Positions 1 through 8,850 of a stretch of 64,000 nt of DNA are shown one piece after another. Below the pieces are notes generated by a model. That model made no database searches, was not told the origin of the DNA, and was given only the letters and a program-made list of their open reading frames with translations. Each line of letters begins with the position of its first letter. Positions within the stretch are counted from its first letter, which is position 1. A program made the position numbers and the translations under genes. Source of the stretch: Flavobacteriales bacterium (GTDB lineage Bacteria; Bacteroidota; Bacteroidia; Flavobacteriales_F; PHOS-HE28); NCBI GenBank assembly GCA_019912395.1, contig JAIOIH010000062.1, positions 62,001-126,000 of the forward strand, given 5' to 3'.

Positions 1-258
1 GAGATCATGCGCATGCGCACCGTGGAAACCCCGGACCCCTTTGCCGTGACCATGGACCTCGGTCCGGGGAAAGGCCATCGGGAGATCTCCTTTGAAAAAC
101 CGGAGATCCCCGCCACCAATGCGATCCGCGAGGAGTTGCGCTCCTTTGCCGCTGCGATCCATGCCGATCGGCAACCCGAGGTACCCGCATCGGATGGCTT
201 GGCAGCGCTGGAACTGGCGCACCGGGTGTTGGAGGCCATGCAGATACGTACAGCCTGA
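1..258 (+). CDS. Gfo/Idh/MocA-family oxidoreductase, C-terminal fragment (5' end outside window)
   Basis: The frame is open from the left edge of the window, so this is the 3' end of a longer gene; about 85 residues are visible. The tail, with a segment like 'RQPEVPASDGLAALELAHRV' followed by LEAM, resembles the C-terminus of NAD(P)-dependent Gfo/Idh/MocA sugar oxidoreductases, where 'pvsg.dGl.al.la..il.si' closes the protein. The nucleotide-binding Rossmann half lies outside the window, so the substrate cannot be guessed. The family call rests on this tail alone. A lipoprotein gene follows about 50 bp downstream on the same strand. Confidence 0.6.
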   Translation, partial: EIMRMRTVETPDPFAVTMDLGPGKGHREISFEKPEIPATNAIREELRSFAAAIHADRQPEVPASDGLAALELAHRVLEAMQIRTA

Positions 259-306
259 CCCTCCATACTGATCCACGGCCCGATGCGTTACCCGCACAGG
301 AACATC

Positions 307-1155
307 ATGACCCGAACCCTGCTGCTCGCTGGCCTTTGTACCGCGCTGTTCACCGCCTGCAAGAAGGATGGTGCGATACCGGCATACGTTCAGATCAGCT
401 CCCCGGTGGTGGTGGATGCCGCCGGACAAGGGATCTCCTCGAAGATCACCGACCTATGGGTATTCGTGAACGACCAACCCGTGGGGGTGTGGGAGCCGGG
501 CAAGCGGATCCCCCTGATCGCAGCGGGCACGGCCACGGTGAAGGTGATCGCGGGGGTGCGCAAGAACGGCATCACGGACAACCGCATCCAGTATCCCTTC
601 TATGCCACCTGGCAGCAGCAAGTGGACCTGGTGCCGGAGCAAACTACACCATTGGCACCCCAGGTACAGTACTTCCCCGGCCTCGATCAATGGCTTGCCG
701 ACTTCAACACGGGCATTCGCTTCGATACGGTGGACTGCACGGCGACCATGCAATTGGTGGCATCGGACAGCACGCTCGTCGGGCAAGGGCTGCGCAACGG
801 CCGGATCGACCTGGACCCTGAACATTCGATGTACCGGGGAGTCAGCAGTGGGGACCCCTTCACCAACACGGGCAACGTGGCCTTCCTGGAACTGGACTAC
901 CGCAGTGATACCCGCCTATTGATCGGCGTGCGTTACCTCTTGAAGGGATGGCAGCGCGAGGTGGCCTACCTCTATGCCGTTCCCACGAAAAAGGCCGATG
1001 GGAGCATGCCGTGGAACAAGATCTACGTGGACCTGGCCGAACCGTGGAATGCGGGTGGCGCGTTGGACAAGCGGTTCTACATCAAGGCGGAGCTGGAGAA
1101 CGGGGCCACTTCGGGGGTGGTGGAGGTGGACAATATAAAATTGGTAAGGCCCTAG
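307..1155 (+). CDS. Predicted lipoprotein of unknown function (282 aa)
   Basis: A type II signal peptide is visible: Met-Thr-Arg, a hydrophobic stretch, then the lipobox F-T-A-C with Cys18, followed by Lys-Lys-Asp. The start at 307 is chosen because the ATG at 283 would add eight polar residues (MRYPHRNI) before the signal. The mature part is rich in beta-prone, polar sequence without a motif I recognise. The residue after Cys is Lys, so outer-membrane placement cannot be decided from sequence. Only 2 nt separate its stop from the sugar transferase at 1158, so the two are very probably co-transcribed and perhaps translationally coupled. That hints at a cell-surface polysaccharide context, but this is inference. 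Confidence 0.75.
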   Translation: MTRTLLLAGLCTALFTACKKDGAIPAYVQISSPVVVDAAGQGISSKITDLWVFVNDQPVGVWEPGKRIPLIAAGTATVKVIAGVRKNGITDNRIQYPFYATWQQQVDLVPEQTTPLAPQVQYFPGLDQWLADFNTGIRFDTVDCTATMQLVASDSTLVGQGLRNGRIDLDPEHSMYRGVSSGDPFTNTGNVAFLELDYRSDTRLLIGVRYLLKGWQREVAYLYAVPTKKADGSMPWNKIYVDLAEPWNAGGALDKRFYIKAELENGATSGVVEVDNIKLVRP

Positions 1156-1157
1156 GA

Positions 1158-2573
1158 ATGGGAAAGCGGGGCCTGGTGATACTTTATGTGATGGCCGACC
1201 TCGCCGCCACCGCCATCGCTTGGGCCTTGTTCTTCCTTTTCCGCAAGGTCTACCTGGAGCCGATCAAGTTCGGCCACAAGGTGCCGCTTGAAGTGGACCC
1301 GCACTTCTGGCTGGGCATGGCCATCATTCCCTGGTTCTGGGTCGGGCTCTTCCTGATGATCGGCGGGTATTCGGATGTGTACCGGCGCTTCCGCATCAAG
1401 GAACTTGGTCAGACGCTGCTGATCAGCGTCATTGGTACCATCGTGATCTTCTTCGTCCTGTTGTTGGATGACACCATCGCTGGCCCGGTCTACTACTACC
1501 GTTCCTCCGCAGCGTTGTTCCTGCTGAACTTCTCCTTTCTTTTCCTGTTCCGCTTTCTGATCACCAGCCGAACCGTGCGGCGCGTACACGACCGGAGGAT
1601 CGGCTTCAATACCCTGCTGGTGGGCGGGAACGAGCGTGCCATCGCCATCCACCAGGAGATCGAGAGCATGCCGAAATCCCCCGGAAACCGCTTCGTGGGC
1701 TTCGTGAACGTGAACGGAGGCGACCAGCACCTGGCCGAAAGTGGACTGCCCCGCCTGGGCCCCTGGGACGGCCTGCGCACCTTGATACCGGAACATGCCG
1801 TGGAGGAGGTCATCATTGCCGTGGAAAGCAGCGAGCATGCGCACATCAGCAAGATCCTGAACGAACTGGACGGCGCTGCGGTGCGCATCAAGATCATTCC
1901 GGACATGTACGACATCCTCGCGGGCAGCGTGAAGATGACGAGCATTTTCGGGGCACCGCTGATCGAGGTGAACCCGCAGATCATGCCCGCATGGCAGTTC
2001 GCATTGAAGCGCTTGATGGACATCACCTTCAGCGTGCTGGCCTTGATCATCCTCTCTCCACTTCTCGTGGTGATCGCCATTTTGGTCAAGCTGGGTTCAC
2101 CGGGACCGGTCTTTTTCCGCCAAGAGCGGATCGGCCTCTCGGGCAAACCCTTCCGGATCATCAAGTTCCGAAGCATGGTGGCCGATGCCGAGCGCCATGG
2201 ACCGCAGCTCAGCAGCACCTCGGACCCGCGCATCACCGGTATTGGTCGCATCCTGCGCCGGGCGCGCCTGGACGAGCTGCCCCAGTTCTGGAACGTGATC
2301 AAGGGCGATATGAGCCTGGTGGGGCCACGCCCGGAAAGGCAGCACTTCATTAACGAGATCCTCAAGGTGGCCCCGCATTACCGCCATCTGCACAAAGTGC
2401 GTCCGGGCCTCACCAGCTGGGGGCAGGTGAAGTTCGGCTACGCGGAGAACGTGGACCAGATGGTTCGCCGCCTGAAGTACGACATTCTCTACATCGAGAA
2501 CATGAGCATCGCAGTGGACCTGAAGATCCTGGCCTACACGGTGATCATCATCCTGAAGGGCGACGGCAAGTAA
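1158..2573 (+). CDS. Polyprenyl-phosphate sugar-1-phosphate transferase (exopolysaccharide initiating enzyme, WcaJ/WbaP type)
   Basis: This 471-residue integral membrane protein should transfer a sugar-1-phosphate from a UDP-sugar to undecaprenyl phosphate, the first step of exopolysaccharide or O-antigen assembly. The N-terminal third has four hydrophobic segments. A soluble CoA_binding_3-like region follows (about residues 150-270, 'TLLVGGNERAI'). The C-terminal bacterial sugar transferase domain begins near 'KRLMDITFSV' and carries the family signatures 'PVFFRQERIG', 'FRIIKFRSMV', 'RLDELPQFWNV' and 'DMSLVGPRPER'. The start at 1158 lies 2 nt after the lipoprotein stop. Reading further upstream in this frame only adds sequence overlapping that gene. 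No other polysaccharide genes follow, so the sugar is unknown. Confidence 0.93.
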   Translation: MGKRGLVILYVMADLAATAIAWALFFLFRKVYLEPIKFGHKVPLEVDPHFWLGMAIIPWFWVGLFLMIGGYSDVYRRFRIKELGQTLLISVIGTIVIFFVLLLDDTIAGPVYYYRSSAALFLLNFSFLFLFRFLITSRTVRRVHDRRIGFNTLLVGGNERAIAIHQEIESMPKSPGNRFVGFVNVNGGDQHLAESGLPRLGPWDGLRTLIPEHAVEEVIIAVESSEHAHISKILNELDGAAVRIKIIPDMYDILAGSVKMTSIFGAPLIEVNPQIMPAWQFALKRLMDITFSVLALIILSPLLVVIAILVKLGSPGPVFFRQERIGLSGKPFRIIKFRSMVADAERHGPQLSSTSDPRITGIGRILRRARLDELPQFWNVIKGDMSLVGPRPERQHFINEILKVAPHYRHLHKVRPGLTSWGQVKFGYAENVDQMVRRLKYDILYIENMSIAVDLKILAYTVIIILKGDGK

Positions 2574-2594
2574 GGGCGATGCATGCAACGCCCT

Positions 2595-2602
2595 TACTTT
2601 CG
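2595..2602 (+). promoter_or_regulatory. Candidate -7 promoter box before the hydroxybutyryl-CoA dehydrogenase gene
   Basis: TACTTTCG fits the Bacteroidota -7 element TAnnTTTG with one change. It ends exactly 4 nt before the ATG at 2607, which would place transcription start at or next to the start codon. No clear -33 TTTG box is seen. Confidence 0.35.
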
Positions 2603-2606
2603 CCGC

Positions 2607-3500
2607 ATGAAGATCTCCGTCATCGGCGCGGGCCAAATGGGCAACGGTATCGCGCACGTTTTCGCCCAGGGTGGCCACGACGTGGTGCTCATCGACATCG
2701 CACAGGCCAGCCTGGACAAGGCCATGGCCACCATCGGCAAGAACATGGGCCGGCAGGTGGAGAAAGGCAAGCTGACCGAGGAGGACAGGCAGTCCGCCCT
2801 GGCACGCATCACTACCAGCACCGACACGGCTACGGGGATAACAAACGCCGAGCTGGTGATCGAGGCTGCCACGGAAAACGTGGACCTGAAGCTGAAGATC
2901 TTCAAGGACATCGATGCGCATGCACCAAAGAGTTGCATTCTGGCCACCAACACCAGCAGCATCAGCATTACCAAGATAGCAGCGGCAACGGGCCGTCCCG
3001 GCCAGGTGATCGGCATGCACTTCATGAACCCCGTACCGGTGATGAAGCTGGTGGAGGTGATCCGTGGCTACAACACGAGCGATGCGGTAACGAGCACCGT
3101 AATGGAGCTGAGCCGCGCCATCGGCAAGGTGCCCGTGGAAGTGCGTGATTATTCAGGCTTCGTCGCGAACAGGATCCTGATGCCGATGATCAACGAGGCC
3201 ATTGAAACGCTCTTCCAGGGCGTGGGCGGCGTGGCGGAGATCGACACGGTGATGAAGCTGGGCATGGCGCACCCCATGGGTCCGCTGCAACTGGCGGACT
3301 TTATCGGGCTGGACACCTGCTTGGCGATCATGCGCGTACTGCACGACGGCTTCGGCCAACCGAAGTATGCTCCATGCCCCCTGCTTGTGCAGATGGTGAC
3401 CGCCGGGAAGCTCGGCGTGAAGAGCGGAGAGGGATTTTATGCGTACACGCCCGGCAGCAAGGACTTGGTGGTGGCACCCGCATTCGCATCCGGACGATGA
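2607..3500 (+). CDS. hbd: 3-hydroxybutyryl-CoA dehydrogenase / 3-hydroxyacyl-CoA dehydrogenase
   Basis: This enzyme oxidises (S)-3-hydroxyacyl-CoA to 3-oxoacyl-CoA with NAD+, or the reverse, in fatty-acid or butanoyl-CoA metabolism. The 297-residue length fits the short single-function family. It begins with the dinucleotide fold MKISVIGAGQMGNGIAHVFA (GxGxxG). It contains the family stretch 'THFMNP'-like 'GMHFMNPVPVMKLVEVI' holding the catalytic His, then 'DYSGFVANRILMPMINEA' and 'HPMGPLQLADFIGLD' of the C-terminal helical domain. The ATG at 2607 is preferred over 2583 because the Rossmann strand starts immediately after it and a promoter-like box lies 4 nt upstream. The stop overlaps the next start (ATGA). 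Confidence 0.93.
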   Translation: MKISVIGAGQMGNGIAHVFAQGGHDVVLIDIAQASLDKAMATIGKNMGRQVEKGKLTEEDRQSALARITTSTDTATGITNAELVIEAATENVDLKLKIFKDIDAHAPKSCILATNTSSISITKIAAATGRPGQVIGMHFMNPVPVMKLVEVIRGYNTSDAVTSTVMELSRAIGKVPVEVRDYSGFVANRILMPMINEAIETLFQGVGGVAEIDTVMKLGMAHPMGPLQLADFIGLDTCLAIMRVLHDGFGQPKYAPCPLLVQMVTAGKLGVKSGEGFYAYTPGSKDLVVAPAFASGR

Positions 3501-3997
3501 ACCGCCCACTCGTACCGCTTGTGGCCCTGCTGCTGCTCTTGGGCGCCTGTGGGCAAGCCGGTCCCGATGCGAGGGGCATAGGAGGTGATACCGGTACGGC
3601 CGAGGAACCAATGCATGAAACACACTGTTATTTGCAGGTCACCCATGGGGCACCCGAGGTGAGGGATACCGGCTTGGTTGCTGGTCCGGGGGATTCCCTT
3701 TTCATCCGGATGGACGTATTGGGTGAACTGGTGAACGGCGTGTACAAGTGGCTTCCCCTGGAGATGGATGCCGTAACGGGCACCTTCACCGGCACCTTGG
3801 AGAACGGGGTGGTCACCGCGCTCTACACGTACAGTTCGGAAGGCGAGACAGCCAAGCAGGAGATCCTCTTCAAACTGGCGGAAGGTGGCCTGCGCATAGG
3901 CAATGGTGAACTGGTGCAGGACCAGGGCGTATGGCTTTTCAAGGACAAAGGCCAAGCTGAATACGGGGATGCCATCCCGGAGGTACCTTGCAACTGA
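3497..3997 (+). CDS. Small predicted lipoprotein (166 aa)
   Basis: The start codon overlaps the dehydrogenase stop by 4 nt (ATGA), so translation is probably coupled. A lipoprotein signal peptide is clear: MNRPLVPLVALLLLLGAC with Cys in the lipobox L-G-A-C. The mature sequence contains beta-rich stretches ('VNGVYKWLPLEMDAVTGTF', 'YTYSSEGE') that recall small Bacteroidota periplasmic proteins, but I recognise no named family. Pairing with a cytoplasmic acyl-CoA enzyme is probably positional rather than functional. Confidence 0.8.
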   Translation: MNRPLVPLVALLLLLGACGQAGPDARGIGGDTGTAEEPMHETHCYLQVTHGAPEVRDTGLVAGPGDSLFIRMDVLGELVNGVYKWLPLEMDAVTGTFTGTLENGVVTALYTYSSEGETAKQEILFKLAEGGLRIGNGELVQDQGVWLFKDKGQAEYGDAIPEVPCN

Positions 3998-4070
3998 CCG
4001 CGTGGAAATACACGGCACACGGAACAGGCCCCGAACTTCCGGTTGCCGACCATCAGCAGATCGATCCGAC

Positions 4071-4787
4071 ATGAAAATGCGCACCAACACGCTGCTGGGC
4101 ACCGCAGCGATCCCCGGCAATGGCGGCGAGCTCCGTTTCTACAAGCGCGGCGATGATTTCGCCATCGAAGTGGTGGGCATCGACGGCGACCTGATGAATA
4201 GCGCAGTTCACGGCTCCGAAGAGCTGCTTGCGGAGATGGCGTTGCAGCGACTCCCCTCCCCCCTGACGGCCCGCGTGCTTGTGGGTGGGCTGGGCATGGG
4301 CTTCACCCTGCGGGCCGCGTTGAAGCACACCGGCCCGAAGTCACAGGTGGTGGTGGCGGAACTGGTGCCGGAGGTGATCGAATGGAACAAGGGGCCGCTC
4401 GGCGAAAAAGCAGGAAACCCCATGCAGGACCCGCGCACACTGGTGCGTGAAGGCGATGTGGCGGCGATCATCCGCGAACGCAAGGAAGCCTACGATACTA
4501 TTCTACTGGACACGGACAACGGCCCTGAAGGCTTGACGCAGAACGACAACCGGAAGATCTACAGTGAGGCGGGCGTACGGGCCATCCATGCCTGCCTGCG
4601 ACCGGGCGGCGTGCTGGCGGTGTGGAGCACGCATCCGGACAAGCCGTTCAGCCGCCGGTTGGGCATGGCTGGTTTCCGCGTGGAAGAAATACAAGTGCCC
4701 GCCACCGGAACGAAAGGAACCCGGCATACGTTATGGTTCGCGAAGAAGCTGCCACCGGAGCGGAAAGGACCGCCGAAACGGCGGTGA
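4071..4787 (+). CDS. Spermidine-synthase-like SAM-fold protein
   Basis: The 238-residue protein has the class I methyltransferase-like fold seen in polyamine aminopropyltransferases. 'ARVLVGGLGMGFTLRAAL' is the glycine-rich nucleotide loop, 'VVVAELVPEVIEWN' carries the acidic residue after strand beta2, and 'YDTILLDTDNGPEG' corresponds to the conserved acidic loop near the active site. It ends with 'RHTLWFAKK', typical of this group. It lacks the N-terminal beta-barrel of full spermidine synthases, so true aminopropyltransferase activity is uncertain. Many Bacteroidota carry this short form annotated as spermidine synthase. The start at 4071 follows a 73-nt gap after the lipoprotein. Confidence 0.72.
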   Translation: MKMRTNTLLGTAAIPGNGGELRFYKRGDDFAIEVVGIDGDLMNSAVHGSEELLAEMALQRLPSPLTARVLVGGLGMGFTLRAALKHTGPKSQVVVAELVPEVIEWNKGPLGEKAGNPMQDPRTLVREGDVAAIIRERKEAYDTILLDTDNGPEGLTQNDNRKIYSEAGVRAIHACLRPGGVLAVWSTHPDKPFSRRLGMAGFRVEEIQVPATGTKGTRHTLWFAKKLPPERKGPPKRR

Positions 4788-4885
4788 CCAGGAGCGACTT
4801 CCCCACAAGCGAAAGTCCAAGAACAAGTGCAATTCCCGCCTCCACCATCCTTGTGGACTTCGACCTTCGCATTCAGACCCCTGGA

Positions 4886-5869
4886 ATGAGCATGGCGGCA
4901 GCAGCGAATGAACCGGAAGCAACGGAGAAGGATCCTCCGCTGCACGTGGGCCCGAACGCGCGCAAGGCCGTCTTCATCATCGCCATGCTGCTCTGCCTCA
5001 GCCCGGCGATGAGCCCGCCCATGGCGCTGCTGCTGGGCCTGGTGCTTTCGGTCACGATCGGCGACCCCTTCGCGGAATTCAACCACAAGGCCACCGGTTG
5101 GCTGCTGAAGGCCTCCGTGGTGGGTCTCGGTTTCGGCATGAATCTGCAGCACGCCATCGCCGCCGGTAAGGACGGCTTGATCTTCACGGTCTTCTCCATC
5201 ACGGTCACGCTCGTCGCCGGCTGGATCATCGCCAAGCGCCTGAAGGTGGACGGCATCTCGGCCTTCCTCATCTCCAGCGGCACGGCCATCTGCGGGGGCA
5301 GCGCCATCGCCGCCGTATCACCCATCGTGCAGGCGGACCGCAAGCAGATGTCCGTCGCGCTCGGCACCGTCTTCATCCTGAACTCCGTGGCCCTGCTGGT
5401 CTTCCCGCTCCTCGGTCACCTGCTCAACATGAGCCAGCACGAGTTCGGCATGTGGTGTGCCATCGCCATCCACGACACGAGTTCCGTGGTGGGCGCGGCC
5501 GCGGCCTACGGCAACGAAGCCCTGCAAGTGGCCACCACCGTGAAACTCGAGCGCGCGCTGTGGATCATCCCGTTGTCGCTGATCACCGCGCTGGTGATGA
5601 AGGGTGGCGGCATGGTGAAGATCCCCTGGTTCATCGGCCTCTTCATCCTGGCCATGATCATCAGCAGCTATTTCCCACAGCACGCCGAGATCTATGGTTG
5701 GCTAGCCCTAGCGGCCAAACGCGGCCTCACGCTTACCCTCTTCCTCATCGGTGCCAGCCTCACCCTGGCCACCATGCGCGCGGTGGGCGTGAAGCCGATG
5801 GTATTGGGCATCCTGCTCTGGATCCTGATCAGCGTGATGTCGTTGATCGCGATCCTTTGGGTGGGATGA
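4886..5869 (+). CDS. YeiH/UPF0324-family membrane protein, putative sulfate exporter
   Basis: This 327-residue protein has about ten hydrophobic helices and matches the YeiH (Cons_hypoth698) family. Recognisable family features include 'GLVLSVTIGDPF', 'KASVVGLGFGMNLQ', 'SSGTAICGGSAIAAVSPIVQ' and 'WCAIAIHDTSSVVGAAAAYG'. The family is often called a putative sulfate exporter, but direct biochemical evidence is thin. The start at 4886 gives the usual length; upstream in-frame ATGs (for example 4733) would overlap the preceding gene and add a polar leader. A roughly 0.5-kb stretch without a gene follows. Confidence 0.85.
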   Translation: MSMAAAANEPEATEKDPPLHVGPNARKAVFIIAMLLCLSPAMSPPMALLLGLVLSVTIGDPFAEFNHKATGWLLKASVVGLGFGMNLQHAIAAGKDGLIFTVFSITVTLVAGWIIAKRLKVDGISAFLISSGTAICGGSAIAAVSPIVQADRKQMSVALGTVFILNSVALLVFPLLGHLLNMSQHEFGMWCAIAIHDTSSVVGAAAAYGNEALQVATTVKLERALWIIPLSLITALVMKGGGMVKIPWFIGLFILAMIISSYFPQHAEIYGWLALAAKRGLTLTLFLIGASLTLATMRAVGVKPMVLGILLWILISVMSLIAILWVG

Positions 5870-6382
5870 TCGCTTTTTCTCCAACCGGACCGAAGGAACA
5901 TCATTCAAGTCGACCAGACCCCATAGCAACCGATGCGGTCTTCATCGATAGCGGCGTGATGAGCGATGATCGGCGAATTGCGGCAGGAACACGATGCTGG
6001 CTTGAGTGAATTGAATTACACGCCGGAGCGGCCAGGTGAAAAAAAGTGAATGGATCCACTGCAGAAAACGACATGGACCCCTCCCGCTTTCACTGGCTCC
6101 GATCACCGATGATCAGCCTCTGGCAATCCAACAAACCGCAGCGGCACGCACTTCTTTCGCCCCTCCTGCAGCCGGTTTCGGACCCTAGCAGCCCTGGAGG
6201 CTACCCCACCGGTTTCCAAGGCTGTTGAAAACTGCACCCGGGGCCGGAAGGCCAGTATGATCTGCAGGATACCTTCGCCGACCGAAATCAAACCCTTGAC
6301 CCATTCGGCCCACGCCTTTATCGAAATTCCCGAACCCCATGGGAAAGCGGGCGTTAAGGCACCCGGACCAACCACCTCAACC
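5870..6382. other. 513-bp stretch without a recognisable gene
   Basis: I examined both strands and found only short frames with no recognisable protein, no tRNA-like clover leaf and no repeat shared with the rest of the window. An A-rich run lies near 6040. The last part, upstream of the small exported protein at 6383, may hold its promoter. Confidence 0.5.
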
Positions 6383-6889
6383 ATGATACATCCTCTTCAT
6401 CGTACCGCATTCATCTGCCTGGTCACCCTCCTGGGCCTTTTCGCCAGCGCGCACGTTGCGGCCCTTCCCCCGGCCGCACCCATGAACGAGGTGGCGCTGA
6501 CGGCCTGGATGGACCTGACGGACGGAACCGCGAACGGCGTTATCGTGGAGGTGAACGTGAACGGCACAAAGGACTGGGGCCGACCCGATGAGGACGGCCG
6601 GGTGGATCTGGTATTGCCCGCCAATGCAGTGGCGTTGATCCACTTCCGCAAGCCCGGACACCTTACGAAGACGGTGTCGGTGGACACACACAATATGCGT
6701 GACAGCTCCTTCAAGGGCAAAAAGGCGGGCCTCACCTTTGCGGTAAAGCTGGAGCCGGACACCGAAAAGGAGGGCCTTGCATACGCCGGTCCCGTGGCCA
6801 CGATCACGTTCGATGCGGCCAGTGGCGACCTGGTGATCGAGCAGGAGCAGTACTTGGTGCCGGTCCGCCAGCAGAAGGTGGTGTTCTGA
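6383..6889 (+). CDS. Small exported protein of unknown function (168 aa)
   Basis: The N-terminus MIHPLHRTAFICLVTLLGLF followed by A-S-A-H-V-A-A is a Sec signal peptide. The mature part has alternating beta strands, including 'GVIVEVNVNGTKDWGRPDED' and 'VALIHFRKPGHLTKTV'. This resembles a transthyretin-like or carboxypeptidase-regulatory-like beta sandwich often found as small periplasmic proteins in Bacteroidota, but the assignment is structural guesswork. The ATG at 6383 is chosen because it opens the signal peptide; the frame is open further upstream without a leader-like sequence. It stands alone between a gene-free stretch and a convergent gene. Confidence 0.7.
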   Translation: MIHPLHRTAFICLVTLLGLFASAHVAALPPAAPMNEVALTAWMDLTDGTANGVIVEVNVNGTKDWGRPDEDGRVDLVLPANAVALIHFRKPGHLTKTVSVDTHNMRDSSFKGKKAGLTFAVKLEPDTEKEGLAYAGPVATITFDAASGDLVIEQEQYLVPVRQQKVVF

Positions 6890-7047
6890 GCCGCGATGCT
6901 CCATCGCCAAGCGTTTGGAAAGAAGCTTGAATATATGGGCGTACGACCAACGACCTCTTTGGCCGTGTCGATCCAAGAGTACGGCCAACCTCGACCGGGT
7001 AACACGGAAGCTCCGCTGAGCGCGAAAATGATCAGCGGATATGCCTC

Positions 7048-7536
7048 CTACCACTCGCTCTGCAACGCGGCCTCCATGCTTGCGATGATGCGGCGAAGGA
7101 TGGTGTCCATGGCCTCGAAATCACTGCGCTTGTCCGTGGCCATCTTATCTTCCAACGGATACATGCCCACCGCGGCATATTGAAGGTCAGTGAGCGTATA
7201 CCGGTAGCGGTGTTCCTTGAGATCCACCGAGAGGTCGTACTCAACGAATTTCCGAGCGCGACCGGGCAGTGCCTCACGATCGTGGATCGAGTAACTGTCT
7301 CCAACCTCTGAGAGCGTGGTGTACTTGCTCTTCAAGGTGTCATAGTTCTGACTGATCCACCGGCTGAGCTTATCACGAAGCTCAGCCTTGGAGGCGGGAA
7401 GCTCGGCACTGATGCTCTGGTAGCAGTACTTGTTGGTTATGCTGTCACGCGGGATGATCTCCCGCTTTTTCTGTGCATCGGCATTGACGTAAAGCAATGC
7501 GACCGCCGCAACGGTCAGGAGGAGATGTTGGGCCAT
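7048..7536 (-). CDS. Exported DUF4468-like protein (162 aa)
   Basis: A signal peptide (MAQHLLLTVAAVALLYVNADAQ) is followed by a mature domain of about 140 residues. The pattern 'LRDKLSRWISQNYDTLKSKY', then short beta strands ('VEYDLSVDLKEHRYRYTLTD') and a C-terminal helix with 'FEAMDTILRRIIASMEAAL', is what DUF4468 (TBP-like fold) proteins of Bacteroidota show. That family has no established function. The reading frame stays open far upstream on the minus strand, but the ATG at 7536 precedes the signal peptide and the longer frame is antisense to the methyltransferase gene. The gene is divergent from that neighbour. Confidence 0.7.
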   Translation of the reverse strand: MAQHLLLTVAAVALLYVNADAQKKREIIPRDSITNKYCYQSISAELPASKAELRDKLSRWISQNYDTLKSKYTTLSEVGDSYSIHDREALPGRARKFVEYDLSVDLKEHRYRYTLTDLQYAAVGMYPLEDKMATDKRSDFEAMDTILRRIIASMEAALQSEW

Positions 7537-7632
7537 GGTTTTACGATTGGATAGCACAAGATAATATGACCACCGGAATTGCGACCAGCAACGGATGGCA
7601 TGGGAACCGGGGATCCACCATCCTCCTCTCCG

Positions 7633-7640
7633 TAGGTTTA
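7633..7640 (+). promoter_or_regulatory. Candidate -7 box 4 nt before the rRNA methyltransferase start
   Basis: TAGGTTTA resembles TAnnTTTG and ends 4 nt before the ATG at 7645. The same spacing occurs before the genes starting at 2607, 13239 and 23933. No convincing -33 element is visible. Confidence 0.3.
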
Positions 7641-7644
7641 CGGC

Positions 7645-8850
7645 ATGGCTGACCGCTCGATCCGCAATCCCGAACCCGAATTCCGGATGGCCGCCCAGAC
7701 CATGCATGGACTGGAAAAGGTATTGGCGGAGGAACTGCTCCGGCTGGGCGCAAAGGATGTGGAGACGCACAACCGCGCGGTGACCTTCACCGGCGACCGC
7801 GGCTTCATGTACAAGGCCAATCTCTGCCTTCGGACCGCCTTGCGCGTATTGATCCCCATCATGGACTTCACCGTGCGGAACGAGCAGGACCTCTATGCCG
7901 AGATCAAGAAGATCCCTTGGGAAGTGTACATGGGCCTGGAGGACAGCTTTGCCTTCAATGCCAAACTGAACTCCGCACGCTTCGGCCATTCGCAATATGT
8001 GGCGCAGCTGGCCAAGGATGCACTGGCGGATCGCTTCCGTGAGCGCACCGGCAAGCGGCCCTCGGTGGATACCGAGAACCCCGTGCTCCGCATCCGCCTC
8101 TTTGTGCATGGAGATCAGTGCTCGGTGGCCTTGGACAGCAGCGGTGACTCGCTGCACAAGCGCGGTTACCGTGACCAGACCAACCTGGCACCGCTGAACG
8201 AGGTGCTCGCGGCGGGCATGGTGCTGCTCTCCGGCTGGGACCGCACGAGCAACTTTGTCGACCCCATGTGCGGTTCGGGCACACTGCTGATCGAGGCGGC
8301 ATTGATCGCCGGCAACATCCCGCCGGGCGCATACCGCAAGGGTTTCGGCTTTCAACGGTGGAATGATTTCGATGCGGACCTCTGGCAAAGGATCCACGAT
8401 GGCGCCATGGAACGCATTAGCGGCAACAGGCCCTTGATCCTTGGGGGCGAGCTCTCGAAGAACGTGGCCCGCAAGGCCGAGACGAACATTGCCATCGCCG
8501 ATCTGAAGGATGAGATCCAGGTGATGAACCTCGGCTTCGAGGACCTGCCGGCCCCGGAAGGACGCGGCATCCTGATCATCAATCCGCCATACGGGGAGCG
8601 CATGGACGAGGACGTGGACATCAACGGGCTGTACAAGATGATCGGCGACACGCTGAAGAAGAACTGGGCGGGTTATGACGCATGGGTGCTCACCTCCAAC
8701 ATGGAGGCCGCCAAGCACATCAAGCTCACCCCGCGGCCGAAGATCCAGCTCTTCAATGGCGCATTGGACTGCCGCTTCATGCGGTATGAACTGTATGCCG
8801 GATCGCGTAGGCGGGAGCGGCCGGAGCAAGCTGCCGGATCAACGGAGTAG
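7645..8850 (+). CDS. THUMP-domain class I SAM-dependent RNA methyltransferase (RlmL N-terminal type)
   Basis: The 401-residue protein has a ferredoxin-like plus THUMP region (residues about 10-165, 'HGLEKVLAEELLRLGAKDVE', 'SVALDSSGDSLHKRGYR') and a C-terminal Rossmann methyltransferase domain. 'NFVDPMCGSGTLLIEAALIA' is the SAM loop and 'IINPPYGERM' is the NPPY catalytic motif of N2-guanine or N6-adenine methylases. It matches the m2G2445 23S rRNA methyltransferase domain found at the N-terminus of enterobacterial RlmL and as a stand-alone protein in Bacteroidota. Its last 12 bases overlap the 3' end of the convergent CHU_C gene. Confidence 0.9.
   Translation: MADRSIRNPEPEFRMAAQTMHGLEKVLAEELLRLGAKDVETHNRAVTFTGDRGFMYKANLCLRTALRVLIPIMDFTVRNEQDLYAEIKKIPWEVYMGLEDSFAFNAKLNSARFGHSQYVAQLAKDALADRFRERTGKRPSVDTENPVLRIRLFVHGDQCSVALDSSGDSLHKRGYRDQTNLAPLNEVLAAGMVLLSGWDRTSNFVDPMCGSGTLLIEAALIAGNIPPGAYRKGFGFQRWNDFDADLWQRIHDGAMERISGNRPLILGGELSKNVARKAETNIAIADLKDEIQVMNLGFEDLPAPEGRGILIINPPYGERMDEDVDINGLYKMIGDTLKKNWAGYDAWVLTSNMEAAKHIKLTPRPKIQLFNGALDCRFMRYELYAGSRRRERPEQAAGSTE

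Noticed and set aside
5870-6382. Possible small ORFs or RNA gene in the 0.5-kb gap
   Set aside because: No frame shows family sequence, no clover-leaf or conserved RNA is evident, and there are no repeats. Left as unexplained.
7537-8829. Long N-terminal extension of the DUF4468-like gene across the methyltransferase gene
   Set aside because: The extension is antisense to a well-supported rRNA methyltransferase, and the signal peptide starts at 7536.
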